Assembly: GCA_937922675.1 (NCBI GenBank)
Contig: CALAJN010000010.1
Location: forward strand, 124,001-188,000
DNA from: an uncultured Granulosicoccaceae bacterium
Lineage (GTDB): Bacteria > Pseudomonadota > Gammaproteobacteria > Granulosicoccales > Granulosicoccaceae
Reading direction: 5' to 3'
DNA: 64,000 bases
The translations under genes and the position numbers were made by a program. Each line of letters opens with the position of its first letter. The first letter of the stretch is position 1. The notes under the pieces are model-generated. The model had not been told where the DNA came from. It was given only the letters and a program-made list of their open reading frames with translations, and searched no databases. Shown one piece after another: positions 8,410-19,201 of the stretch.

Positions 8410-9623
8410 TGAGTTACTCCCATATCAAATTCAGTCGCAGCGTTCAGCGCGGTCGAGCGCGCAGCGCGCACGTCCAGCGGTTGAACGCTATCACCAGTAT
8501 CGTTACCAAAGGCATTACGCTGGTAGGTAACAACCGCCGCAATCTCGGCGTCGGTCAGGGCACCAGACCAGGCATTCATCGGCGTGCCATCTACCCCGTG
8601 AAGCACCATCGCGACGTGCGCGTCGATGTCACCGGTCGCGATGTCAGAGCCCGCGATGGCGGGGAACATGCCCGGAATGCCCTGACCTTCGGCCTGGTGG
8701 CAGGTTGAACAGTTGGCGCCATAGACACTCTCACCCTGCGCGAGCAACGTTGGCAGATCACGTGGGTCATGCTGGGTTTCGATAGCGGCGAGCGTTTCAG
8801 CGCGCTTCTCATCGGCCCAGACCTGAAATTCCTCAGGGGTTACAGCGCGCACAACGATCGGCATGAAGCCGTGATCGCGCCCGCAGAGTTCTGCGCACTT
8901 GCCGTTGTACACACCTGGCTCGTTGATGGTCGCCCAGTTCTCGTTGATGAACCCCGGTATGGCGTCCTTTTTCAGCGCGAGGTCCGGTACCCACCAGGAG
9001 TGGATGACATCGGCTGCAGTGTTCAGAAAGCGGATCTTGACGCCGGTGGGCACCACCAGCTCGTTGTCGACTTCGCGAAGGTAGGTATCACCGAACTGCT
9101 CGAGTGCATCGTCTGCACCGCGCTGACGAGCCAGATTCTGTTCGGCATCAAGCGCGCTGTAGAAGGCGATGCCTTCATCAAGGTAGTCGTAGTGCCAACG
9201 CCACTGGTATCCCGTGACCTTGATCGACATCTCCGAATCAGAGAAGTCCTCCATCTTGATCAGGACCTTGGCCGCAGGCACCGCCATGGCAACCAGGATC
9301 AAGAGCGGAACGACAGTCCAGACGATCTCGACCTTGGTGCTCTCGTGGAAGGTGGCCGGTTTGACACCACGCGACTTGCGGTGCAGAAACATCGACACGA
9401 TCATGACCCCAAACACCGCAGCACCGATCGCACAGCACACATAAAAAATGCGCATGTGAAGGCCGTGCACATCTGCGCTGAGGTCGGTGACGCCGACCGG
9501 CATGTTGAGCTCGTCCCAACCGGCAATAGCCAGCGCGGGTAGCAGAGCACAACTGCCAACGAGCAGGCGCATCAGATGGCGCAGCGGCGCCGGGGTTGGC
9601 ACTGAGTGATCGGTAGTCGTCAT
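8406..9623 (-). CDS. coxB: cytochrome c oxidase subunit II with C-terminal cytochrome c domain
   Basis: 405 residues from the ATG at 9623, chosen because GGAGAG precedes it. A longer frame to 9692 is open but lacks such a site. The order is a signal-like hydrophobic N-terminus, two membrane helices (MRIFYVCCAIGAAVFGVMIVS and IVWTVVPLLILVAMAVPA), the periplasmic cupredoxin with CuA ligands in GKCAELCGRDHGFM and the upstream HSWWVPDL, and then a fused cytochrome c domain with haem motif CSTCH and a later Met ligand region (GTPMNAWSG). The fusion makes this a caa3-like oxidase that carries its own electron-entry haem. It overlaps coxA by ATGA. Confidence 0.96.
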   Translation of the reverse strand: MTTTDHSVPTPAPLRHLMRLLVGSCALLPALAIAGWDELNMPVGVTDLSADVHGLHMRIFYVCCAIGAAVFGVMIVSMFLHRKSRGVKPATFHESTKVEIVWTVVPLLILVAMAVPAAKVLIKMEDFSDSEMSIKVTGYQWRWHYDYLDEGIAFYSALDAEQNLARQRGADDALEQFGDTYLREVDNELVVPTGVKIRFLNTAADVIHSWWVPDLALKKDAIPGFINENWATINEPGVYNGKCAELCGRDHGFMPIVVRAVTPEEFQVWADEKRAETLAAIETQHDPRDLPTLLAQGESVYGANCSTCHQAEGQGIPGMFPAIAGSDIATGDIDAHVAMVLHGVDGTPMNAWSGALTDAEIAAVVTYQRNAFGNDTGDSVQPLDVRAARSTALNAATEFDMGVTQ

Positions 9624-9688
9624 AGGTGTCGACTCTCCACTGTAAGCATGTCGGTCAGTCATCATGAAAAAAACCCGGTATATCAGTT

Positions 9689-10174
9689 TCACGCCGCTAC
9701 CGGCGCGCCTTGCAGCGCGGCCTGGAGCTGGCTATGTAACCTCTTCTTTTCCTGCTTGTTCAAACATCGGCCCAAGGCGTAGCGCTGGCCATTGGCAGCT
9801 ACCGACAACTCACCGCAATCAAAGGGGCTGTCCGCACAGGCGTAGTGCAGCCGACTCCACTGCCGCGGTAGCTCAACCTGACGCTCAGCGCGAGTGTAGC
9901 CCCACTCGAGCCGAATGGCTTGCCCTTCGACGGTTATCACCTCCTTGCGGGACAAGCGACGCAGGGTCAGGTAAAGGCAACCGAGGATCAACACGATTTC
10001 CAATCCGGCAAAGGGAACGACCAACCAAAGGCCGTGAGCCGCCATGAACAGCGAGATCCCGCCTACCACAACACCCAGGCTGGCCGCGAGCCAAAGATTG
10101 GCGCGCCAACTCATGGACTGATTGCCCTGCACAATAAACCGGCATCGGTCAGCTGTTGTGTCGACGTCGATCAT
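9689..10174 (-). CDS. DUF2244 membrane protein
   Basis: 161 residues. Two adjacent membrane helices (LWLAASLGVVVGGISLFMAAHG and WLVVPFAGLEIVLILGCLYLTL) are followed by a soluble domain with VITVEGQAIRLEWGYTRAERQVELPRQW. This is the DUF2244 pattern, a family usually found next to coxB in proteobacteria and of unknown biochemical role. It is the first gene of the leftward oxidase cluster, 65 bases upstream of the chosen coxB start. The family assignment is from memory of its layout, not a search. Confidence 0.85.
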   Translation of the reverse strand: MIDVDTTADRCRFIVQGNQSMSWRANLWLAASLGVVVGGISLFMAAHGLWLVVPFAGLEIVLILGCLYLTLRRLSRKEVITVEGQAIRLEWGYTRAERQVELPRQWSRLHYACADSPFDCGELSVAANGQRYALGRCLNKQEKKRLHSQLQAALQGAPVAA

Positions 10175-10183
10175 CCCGTTAGT

Positions 10184-11101
10184 TTAACGTTTCAAAGTGT
10201 TCATCAGTTGTTCAAGAGGTATCGCCTGTTCGGCACCGCTGCTGTGCCCATGAGTTAACGATTGCCCCTTCCACCCGTGACCTTGCACCAACTCCAGGGT
10301 CACCGGGAACCGGGATGTTGAAGCCGCTTCCTGCGCGAGCTTGCGACCCGCTGAGGGCGAGGTCAATCCGCGGCGCCTTCCAACGGCAAGATTTACAGCT
10401 CCAATGCCACGCAACTCCCGCTCCAGGGAATCAATTGAGGGATAGTCAACGGTTACATCGTCCCGGTCCAGCACAGGAGCCGCGAAGCCCGCCGCCAACA
10501 TCGCGTCACCAATGTCGTGCATATCAATCAGACCGAAGGCATGAGGGTGCCCATCGACCCGCGCCCAGGCAGCGCGGTACTCGACCAGGGTATCCGGGCC
10601 GGCCGTAGTGAAGAAGAAGGCGCCATCGGTGTCCAACACTCGAGCTACCTCACAAAACAGGGCTGCCGGCGATTCGCACCAGGGCAAGGCGAGATTAGAC
10701 ACGACCAGATCAAAACTGCCATCGGAAAAAGGCAGCCGGTGCAGGTCCGACCCAACGCGCTCGGATGCTGGTCGTCGCGGCCTCAGCCAGCGGGGCCAAC
10801 GTCCCGGCATTGAAGGCAACGCTCCCGGGGCCAGATCTACCCCGGTAACCCGCGCCTGAGGGTACAACTCGGCCAGCGCCGCCAATTGATAGCCCGTACG
10901 GCACCCGAGATCCAGCACTCTCGATGGCTTGACAGCCAGAACATCCAGCCGATCACGCAATCGGCCACCGATCACATCAAAGACGGTCGCATGCGCGTCG
11001 AAGCCCGCATTGGCTCGAATGAGCGCACGGCGCACTCGCGCGGGGCTCTCCGGGCGCACCAGTGAGGGTGCAAGCGTGCCCTGAGACTGCCGAGGATGCA
11101 T
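10184..11101 (-). CDS. bioC: SAM-dependent methyltransferase, BioC-like
   Basis: 305 residues. A class I methyltransferase fold is visible: motif I RVLDLGCRTGYQLAAL, motif II VTGVDLAPGALP, motif III SFDLVVSNLALPWCE. The region FDAHATVFDVIGGRLRDRL before motif I and the C-terminal VTLELVQGHGW match BioC, which methylates the free carboxyl of malonyl-ACP to start biotin's pimelate moiety. Other bio genes are not in the window, so the specific assignment rests on motifs only. The start at 11101 is where family similarity begins. The frame stays open to 11260, but that would overlap plsY on the other strand and there is no better ribosome site there. Confidence 0.75.
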   Translation of the reverse strand: MHPRQSQGTLAPSLVRPESPARVRRALIRANAGFDAHATVFDVIGGRLRDRLDVLAVKPSRVLDLGCRTGYQLAALAELYPQARVTGVDLAPGALPSMPGRWPRWLRPRRPASERVGSDLHRLPFSDGSFDLVVSNLALPWCESPAALFCEVARVLDTDGAFFFTTAGPDTLVEYRAAWARVDGHPHAFGLIDMHDIGDAMLAAGFAAPVLDRDDVTVDYPSIDSLERELRGIGAVNLAVGRRRGLTSPSAGRKLAQEAASTSRFPVTLELVQGHGWKGQSLTHGHSSGAEQAIPLEQLMNTLKR

Positions 11102-11173
11102 AGCGATAGAAGGCGGGGGAAATTCAGATGACACCTTGTATAGTGCCCGCTTCTGGAATCGGATCCATAGCGC

Positions 11174-11788
11174 GTGGCATTTTTGATAGCGGCGCTCGCC
11201 GCAGGGCTCTCTTACCTGGCGGGCTCTGTGTCCGCTGCCATTCTGGTATGCAAGCTGCACGGGCTACCCGACCCTCGTACCGAGGGGTCGGGCAACCCCG
11301 GGGCCACCAACGTGCTGCGTGTCGGTGGCAAAGGCCCGGCTGCAATGACTCTGGCGGGCGATGCGCTCAAGGGCGTAGCGCCGGTGATGATTGCCAAGCT
11401 GCTCGGGCTAGACGCAAGCGTTGCGGCCTTGGTGGCCATTGCTGCGTTTCTTGGCCACCTGTACCCCGTGTTCTTTGACTTTCAGGGCGGCAAAGGTGTC
11501 GCTACCGCTCTAGGTGCCCTGCTCGCCACAGACATCACAGCAGGCCTGCTCGCTTTGATCCTGTGGCTCGCGGTATGCCTCGCTTTTCGCCGTTCATCGC
11601 TCGCCGCGCTGGTGACCTTTGCGCTGGTGCCCGTGTTGCTACTGATGGAAGCACGCCAGGAGGCCGCCCTGGCCTTTGTGATGATCGGTATCGGTTTGTT
11701 CATTACTCACCGCAGCAACATACGACGCTTGCTGGACGGGAGCGAACCGAAGGTGGGCGATCGCGGGTCACTTGAGTCAAAGGATTGA
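11174..11788 (+). CDS. plsY: acyl-phosphate:glycerol-3-phosphate acyltransferase PlsY
   Basis: 204 residues with five predicted membrane helices, starting at GTG 11174. The conserved loops are all visible: GSGNPGATNVLRVGGK, the glycine-rich GGKGVATALGALL and a late YRHRSN-like ITHRSNIRRLL. PlsY transfers an acyl group from acyl-phosphate (made by PlsX) to glycerol 3-phosphate at the inner membrane, the first step of phospholipid synthesis. It is divergent from the bioC-like gene with 72 bases between starts and is convergent with the TauE-type gene, 4 bases apart. Confidence 0.96.
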   Translation: MAFLIAALAAGLSYLAGSVSAAILVCKLHGLPDPRTEGSGNPGATNVLRVGGKGPAAMTLAGDALKGVAPVMIAKLLGLDASVAALVAIAAFLGHLYPVFFDFQGGKGVATALGALLATDITAGLLALILWLAVCLAFRRSSLAALVTFALVPVLLLMEARQEAALAFVMIGIGLFITHRSNIRRLLDGSEPKVGDRGSLESKD

Positions 11789-11792
11789 TGCG

Positions 11793-12623
11793 TCAATAGA
11801 CGACACTCCACAGCATCCGCACCGAGGTGAGCAGTAGAAATACCGCGAAAGCGTAGCCCAGTATTGATGCCGGCAATGCGTGCGCGAGCCGTGCCCCGAG
11901 CGGAGCACACAGCGAGGTCAGGGGCACCAAAGCGATGAAGGCGATCACATTGACGTAGCCGATGGAGAACGGTGGCAGATCTTCAGATGACCAGCCACCG
12001 ATCACGTAACCCAGTGTGGCGGGAACTGCAATGAGAAAACCAATGGCGGCTGCCGTACCTACAGACCGTTTGATGTCGAATCCAAACGCGGTCAGGATCG
12101 GTACGCTTAACGTGCCGCCACCAATACCCATTATCGCCGAGAACACGCCAACCAATGCCCCGCATCCACGCTTGACCGCACTATTGGGAAAATCCGGGAG
12201 CAATCTACTGTTGCTTGCTCTGACAAACATATTGATGGCGACAAGAAACGCTACGATGCCGAAAGTCAACGTCATGAGCCACCCCTTGGCGATCGTGGCG
12301 AGCCCCGTTCCGACAAGCACCCCTATGACTATCCAAGGGCCCCAGGCGCGCAACAACTCCAGGTCGACGTTACCGCGCTTGTAGTGACTGCGCGACGACG
12401 ACACCGAGGTCACAACAATAGTTGCCAGGGATGTCGCCACGGCGATCTTGATAGCCAGGTCTTCGTGTATCTCCAAGGTACCCAGCATCGAATACAGAAC
12501 GGGCACGATCACAATACCTCCGCCGACACCCAACAGGCCTGCAAGGAGCCCGCCGACTACTCCTGCAAACACCATCGATGCGACAAAAGGCCCGTACGCC
12601 TGAGCAAGAGCTAATAGGTCCAT
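11793..12623 (-). CDS. TauE/SafE-family membrane transporter
   Basis: 276 residues and about eight membrane helices arranged as two repeats. Each repeat carries the family's glycine-rich signature: VVGGLLAGLLGVGGGIVIVPVLY in the first and VGVFSAIMGIGGGTLSVPIL in the second. Members export or import sulfite, organosulfonates or other small anions. The substrate here is not determined by sequence, and no sulfur-metabolism gene is adjacent. It is transcribed alone, leftward. Confidence 0.92.
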   Translation of the reverse strand: MDLLALAQAYGPFVASMVFAGVVGGLLAGLLGVGGGIVIVPVLYSMLGTLEIHEDLAIKIAVATSLATIVVTSVSSSRSHYKRGNVDLELLRAWGPWIVIGVLVGTGLATIAKGWLMTLTFGIVAFLVAINMFVRASNSRLLPDFPNSAVKRGCGALVGVFSAIMGIGGGTLSVPILTAFGFDIKRSVGTAAAIGFLIAVPATLGYVIGGWSSEDLPPFSIGYVNVIAFIALVPLTSLCAPLGARLAHALPASILGYAFAVFLLLTSVRMLWSVVY

Positions 12624-12690
12624 CGCTCACATAATGCCATCGCCACAGTCCCGCCGACTCACTACAGCTCCATTGTATTCCTGGTCATGA

Positions 12691-15168
12691 TCAGTCTTTC
12701 GGGATACGGCCGCACAACAGGCGCTTGATGCGCTCGGCAACAGTCTGGAGCTTGTCAGCGGTCACAGGCGCTGAAAACAGGAAGCCCTGGACGCGATCAC
12801 AGTCAAGACTGGTCATCACATCCGCTTGTTCTGCAAGCTCGACACCGGTAGTGACCGTCTCAAGCCCAAGGCCTGCCGCGACCAATAGCAGTGTTTTGCC
12901 TATCGACGGCTCATCACCCTGCTCTTTGAGTTGCTTGACAAAGGATCGGTCAAATTTCAGCACATCCAAAGGCATCGTCTGCAAGGAGCTCAAGGAGGAA
13001 TAGCCTGCACCAAAACCGTCAATAGCGATTCGTACACCGGCCGCACGCAAGACAGACAGCTCCCTTACAAGCGTATCGCTCTCGTACAGCTTGATGCTCT
13101 CGGTCAACTCCAGCTCAACAAGATGACCGGGTACATCATGCCGACTCAGAGCACTGAGGACCTGCTCAGAGAAATTATCCTGCTGAATTTCCGAGGTCGC
13201 AATGTTGATCGAGATACGCAGGTCCCGTTGCGGAGTTGACTGCCATTGGCCCAGCTGACTCACGGCAGCATCGAGCACCCAGCGACCGATTTTTTCGATC
13301 ACCCCTGCCTCTTGTGCCAACGGCAAAAACTCAGCCGGCATCAGCACACCACGCTGGGGGTGCTGCCATCGAATCAGTGCTTCTACACCCACCACAACCC
13401 CGTCACTACAACGGACCTGGGGTTGATAGACAAGCTCCAGTTGCTGTTTTTCAACAGCGAAGCAAAGCTCCTGCTGCAACTGCACGCGATCCCGCGAAGT
13501 GAGTTGATTGTCTCCCTCAAACACCACAACACGGTTTTTACCGGAATTCTTGGCAACGTACATCGCCTCGTCGGCACGGGCTAGCAGTGCATCCACGGTC
13601 CGTGCATGCTCTGGAAACCGACTGGTCCCTATGCTCGCCCCGATGGTTACCGATGCCGACCCGGTGTCAAAAGGTGTACTCAAACTGGCCAATATGCGCG
13701 CGGCAAGATCGGCTTCGGATTCCCGCTGACGCACGACTACTGCAAACTCGTCACCACCAATTCGAGCAAGCACGTCACCATCGGACAGGGCAAACTTCAA
13801 GCGCTGAGCCACCATTTTCAGCAGCCGGTCACCAACGGCATGTCCGTGAGCATCGTTTACCGGCTTGAAGCCATCGAGGTCGATATACATGACTGAAAAC
13901 ACACTCTCGATCGACCCTGCCCTGGCGATGTCGAGCTCCAGCTCGCGCTTGAGCAAGGCCCGATTGGCTAGATCGGTCAAGGGATCGTGGAAGGCTTCAT
14001 GCGACAGCCTCTCCGAGAGGTCCTGCTTTTCCGCAAATGCAGACAACTGAACAACGACAGACTTGAACAGCGCGATCTCGGATTCATCAAAATCGGGCGC
14101 CTCCCGGCGTCTGACCATGACAGCAACACCGAAGACTCCACCGTTCTTTCGCATCGGCACGCTGACCGTACTGCCAATGCCCAGTCGTTTACGCAGCGCG
14201 TGAAGAGCCGTCGATTGGCGAGGGTCCTCGCCCAGCCGACTGACAAAGGCACTGCGGTTATTGTCGTGCGTCCATTGCGCAATCGATTGTTTGATCAGCT
14301 CCTTATCCAGGAAGTGTGCTGCTTTATCATTGTCTTGGTCAGCGCACTCTGAAATATGGGGCTCCAGCTGCCCCAGTGAATCAGCAAGGTGGAAAGTGAT
14401 CCGCCACAAAGCCAATGTTGAAGACAACAACTTGAAGGCTGCAGCGCAAGCCTTGTCTGTGGTGTCCGACGCCGACAGCACCTGACCCACATCGGCTAGA
14501 GCACGTGTGTTGGCAAGACTCTGCCTGGCGCACTCTATGGCTTGCGTGTTTGCCAGCGCAATGCTCGCAAGCGAGCCGATGCGACCAAGCATCGGCATCT
14601 GCGAGCTGAGGTCTGGAATGTCTGCACCAGAGACGAGGCCGACAACCGCAGCAACGGCGTTGTCCAGGATCAATGGCAAGGTGCAAACCTGGACACCCTC
14701 CTCAAGAGGACATAGCGACTGTCGCTTGGCAGCATCGCGAACAACTGCCATGCTTTCTGTGCGCCAGGCCTCGCCCACGAGACCCTCGTCACGCCTGAAA
14801 CATTGCCCAAGGTAGCGCTCGCGGTTATCTCCGCGGGCGGTCGTAATCTCCATGAATTCACCGGAGTGATGCAGTGCCGCCAGGCACACGCTTCTCGCAC
14901 CGGTGATCTCAAGCAGCATGTCGGCAAGCTGCGACTCCAGCGCCTCAACGCTCTGACAGACGACCAGTGATGCGAGTACGGCATCAGTTTCAAAGGATGC
15001 AGACCCGTCGATCTCGTCAGACCACACGCGCGCAATCGGTGTCGACTCGTCTGCCCGTGGCATTCCAGCCACAACTTCTACTGCTCCATTCGACATTCCC
15101 TTTCCCTGCTCGGCGGGGCTCTGGGGCGCAAGGCCCATGTTCCGTCCCTCTGCCATCGGAATCGGCAC
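12691..15168 (-). CDS. GAF-GAF-GGDEF-EAL cyclic-di-GMP protein, EAL half probably inactive
   Basis: 825 residues, cytosolic. Two GAF-type sensor regions (about 65-205 and 245-385) precede a GGDEF domain with an intact RIGGDEF active site and an EAL domain. The EAL motif is kept (VEALIRW), and so are the Asn of SINIA and the Lys of LKFDRSF. However, the metal-binding DDFG is IDGFG and the base-carrying AEGVE is TTGVE. Those two positions supply the second metal aspartate and the general base in active phosphodiesterases. It is therefore predicted to make cyclic-di-GMP, or to use a non-catalytic EAL to bind it, rather than to degrade it. The start may be any of several early ATGs; the first ~50 residues are not conserved. 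Confidence 0.93.
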   Translation of the reverse strand: MPIPMAEGRNMGLAPQSPAEQGKGMSNGAVEVVAGMPRADESTPIARVWSDEIDGSASFETDAVLASLVVCQSVEALESQLADMLLEITGARSVCLAALHHSGEFMEITTARGDNRERYLGQCFRRDEGLVGEAWRTESMAVVRDAAKRQSLCPLEEGVQVCTLPLILDNAVAAVVGLVSGADIPDLSSQMPMLGRIGSLASIALANTQAIECARQSLANTRALADVGQVLSASDTTDKACAAAFKLLSSTLALWRITFHLADSLGQLEPHISECADQDNDKAAHFLDKELIKQSIAQWTHDNNRSAFVSRLGEDPRQSTALHALRKRLGIGSTVSVPMRKNGGVFGVAVMVRRREAPDFDESEIALFKSVVVQLSAFAEKQDLSERLSHEAFHDPLTDLANRALLKRELELDIARAGSIESVFSVMYIDLDGFKPVNDAHGHAVGDRLLKMVAQRLKFALSDGDVLARIGGDEFAVVVRQRESEADLAARILASLSTPFDTGSASVTIGASIGTSRFPEHARTVDALLARADEAMYVAKNSGKNRVVVFEGDNQLTSRDRVQLQQELCFAVEKQQLELVYQPQVRCSDGVVVGVEALIRWQHPQRGVLMPAEFLPLAQEAGVIEKIGRWVLDAAVSQLGQWQSTPQRDLRISINIATSEIQQDNFSEQVLSALSRHDVPGHLVELELTESIKLYESDTLVRELSVLRAAGVRIAIDGFGAGYSSLSSLQTMPLDVLKFDRSFVKQLKEQGDEPSIGKTLLLVAAGLGLETVTTGVELAEQADVMTSLDCDRVQGFLFSAPVTADKLQTVAERIKRLLCGRIPKD

Positions 15169-15230
15169 CCGCGCCGAGAACTTCAGCGACCGACCGCACA
15201 GCCTGAGCGAAAACCTCTACAACACAACTC

Positions 15231-15264
15231 TTGACTTGATCAAAAATATTGTTAATATCGAAAT

Positions 15265-15267
<3 letters not shown>
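15231..15267 (+). promoter_or_regulatory. perR promoter with overlapping palindrome, possibly leaderless
   Basis: TTGACT (15231-15236), a 16-base spacer and TAATAT (15253-15258) form a plausible sigma-70 promoter. The palindrome ATATT-GTT-AATAT lies across the spacer and -10. The ATG at 15265 is only 6 bases after the -10, so transcription would begin at or next to the start codon. This gives a leaderless or nearly leaderless message. An AT-rich palindrome on a Fur-family gene's own promoter fits autoregulation. Confidence 0.5.
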
Positions 15268-18016
<2,749 letters not shown>

Positions 18017-18069
18017 AGCAGCACGTAGTGTGCGATAACGTCAGCTGCGCTCAGCTGACATGAAGACAG

Positions 18070-18109
18070 CCTGGGTTGCCCTGCATGCGGGGTGGCCCAG
18101 GTGTTGTTT
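18070..18109 (+). terminator. hairpin downstream of katG
   Basis: CCTGGG (18070-18075) pairs with CCCAGG (18096-18101). The inner stem continues through G-U pairs and CCC/GGG to a GCATGC loop, then TGTTGTTT follows. It is a reasonable intrinsic terminator for katG with an imperfect T tract. Confidence 0.6.
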
Positions 18110-18237
18110 GCCCAGGCAGTCACTCACGGCACCCGGCAAGTATTCGCGCCAGAACGGCAGACCAAGGCACGCTCCAAGGCCTCATTTCCTGTGAATATTG
18201 TTGACCCTCCCGCAAGCGCGCAGCGCCCAGCCAAGCC

Positions 18238-18840
18238 ATGAGCTGGATCAAACCGGTCCACTTGCGCGGGCAACACGCAGCACTCAGGCCCTTGACACAG
18301 GAGCACGCCGATCAGCTGCGCGATGCCACCCGTGATGGCAATCTGCACGAGCTGTGGTACACGAGCATCCCGGATGCTGATGGCATGACGTCAGAGATCA
18401 ATCGCCGGCTCGCTCTACAAAAGCAGGGGTCCATGATGCCTTTTGCGGTGATCGATGCGCGCACTGACACGGCGGTCGGAATGACCACCTACATGAATGT
18501 CGACAGCGACTCGAAGCGGATCGAAATAGGCTCCACCTGGTACCGGAAGTCTGTTCAGGCAACGCTGCTCAACACCGAGTGCAAATTGCTGCTGCTACGC
18601 CATGCCTTTGAATCGCTCGACTGCATTGCTGTCGAGTTTCGAACGCACTTTCTGAACACACAAAGCAGACGCGCCATTGAACGCATTGGCGGCAAGTTGG
18701 ATGGCGTATTGCGCAATCACTCGGTCATGGCCAATGGCACCTTGCGAGATACTGCGGTCTACTCGATCATAAACAGCGAATGGCCAACGATCTCTGCTCA
18801 CCTGCAATGGCTGCTTGACAAGCCAAACGCTCATGCATGA
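18238..18840 (+). CDS. GNAT-family N-acetyltransferase, RimJ/RimL-like
   Basis: 200 residues. The layout fits the Acetyltransf_3 branch: an opening 'L-R-G-x-x-A-A-L-R-P-L' strand, IEIGSTWYRKSVQATLLNTECKLLLLRHAFESL carrying the acetyl-CoA-binding turn, and the 'N-x-x-S-x-x-A-I-E-R-I-G' segment (NTQSRRAIERIGGKLDGVLR) typical of RimJ/RimL-type enzymes. These acetylate protein N-termini, amino groups of small molecules or antibiotics; the substrate here is unknown. It stands alone between the katG hairpin and the chemoreceptor gene. Confidence 0.88.
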   Translation: MSWIKPVHLRGQHAALRPLTQEHADQLRDATRDGNLHELWYTSIPDADGMTSEINRRLALQKQGSMMPFAVIDARTDTAVGMTTYMNVDSDSKRIEIGSTWYRKSVQATLLNTECKLLLLRHAFESLDCIAVEFRTHFLNTQSRRAIERIGGKLDGVLRNHSVMANGTLRDTAVYSIINSEWPTISAHLQWLLDKPNAHA

Positions 18841-19201
18841 AGGACTTGCCCGACAATGATGAGCGTGCTGGTTCACTGGGTACTCGCCGCGCACCCCGTT
18901 CACATACTTTTTCATATGACGCAACAGAAAAATGGCTAGCAACAAAGTGGGACGCGAGCCCGAAGACCTGTCCGTGCGCATGTATACATGCCTGGGTCAC
19001 ATAATCGGCCTCACGTAACGTGCCGGCCTGGACCTGCAAGATAGGCTAAAGCCATGTGTGACGCCGATTGCTGCGGTGAGTGCACGGCACAATGCCAACG
19101 ATCAACCTCGCCGTACCCGGCGCCAAGTAACCCCTCCCAACCAAAGATCGAGCAACGACAGCCGTAACGCTGAGAATCTGAAACGATCCGGAAGGCTGTG
19201 T
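18841..19201 (+). other. 361-base intergenic region before chemoreceptor
   Basis: No convincing gene. A TAAA (19047-19050) and GCCGATTG (19063-19070) resemble the two halves of a sigma-28 flagellar promoter, but the spacing is 12 rather than 15 bases, so I do not call a promoter. The chemoreceptor's ribosome site GGAAGG lies at the right end. Confidence 0.4.

Noticed and set aside
7612..8412. Rightward 266-codon frame, His- and Arg-rich, opposite coxA
   Set aside because: Antisense of a highly conserved gene in GC-rich DNA. The composition mirrors the membrane helices of CoxA and there is no homology.
8769..9542. Rightward 257-codon frame opposite coxB
   Set aside because: Shadow of coxB. 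No ribosome site, no recognised domain.
10184..11260. Longer bioC-like start at 11260
   Set aside because: The extra 53 residues are unconserved and would overlap the start of plsY on the opposite strand.
18595..19039. Leftward frames of 128 and 90 codons between acetyltransferase and chemoreceptor
   Set aside because: They overlap the 3' part of the acetyltransferase gene antisense, have no ribosome sites and no recognisable protein pattern.
19047..19070. Sigma-28-like element TAAA...GCCGATTG before the chemoreceptor gene
   Set aside because: The two halves are 12 bases apart instead of about 15, and the -10 half has two mismatches.
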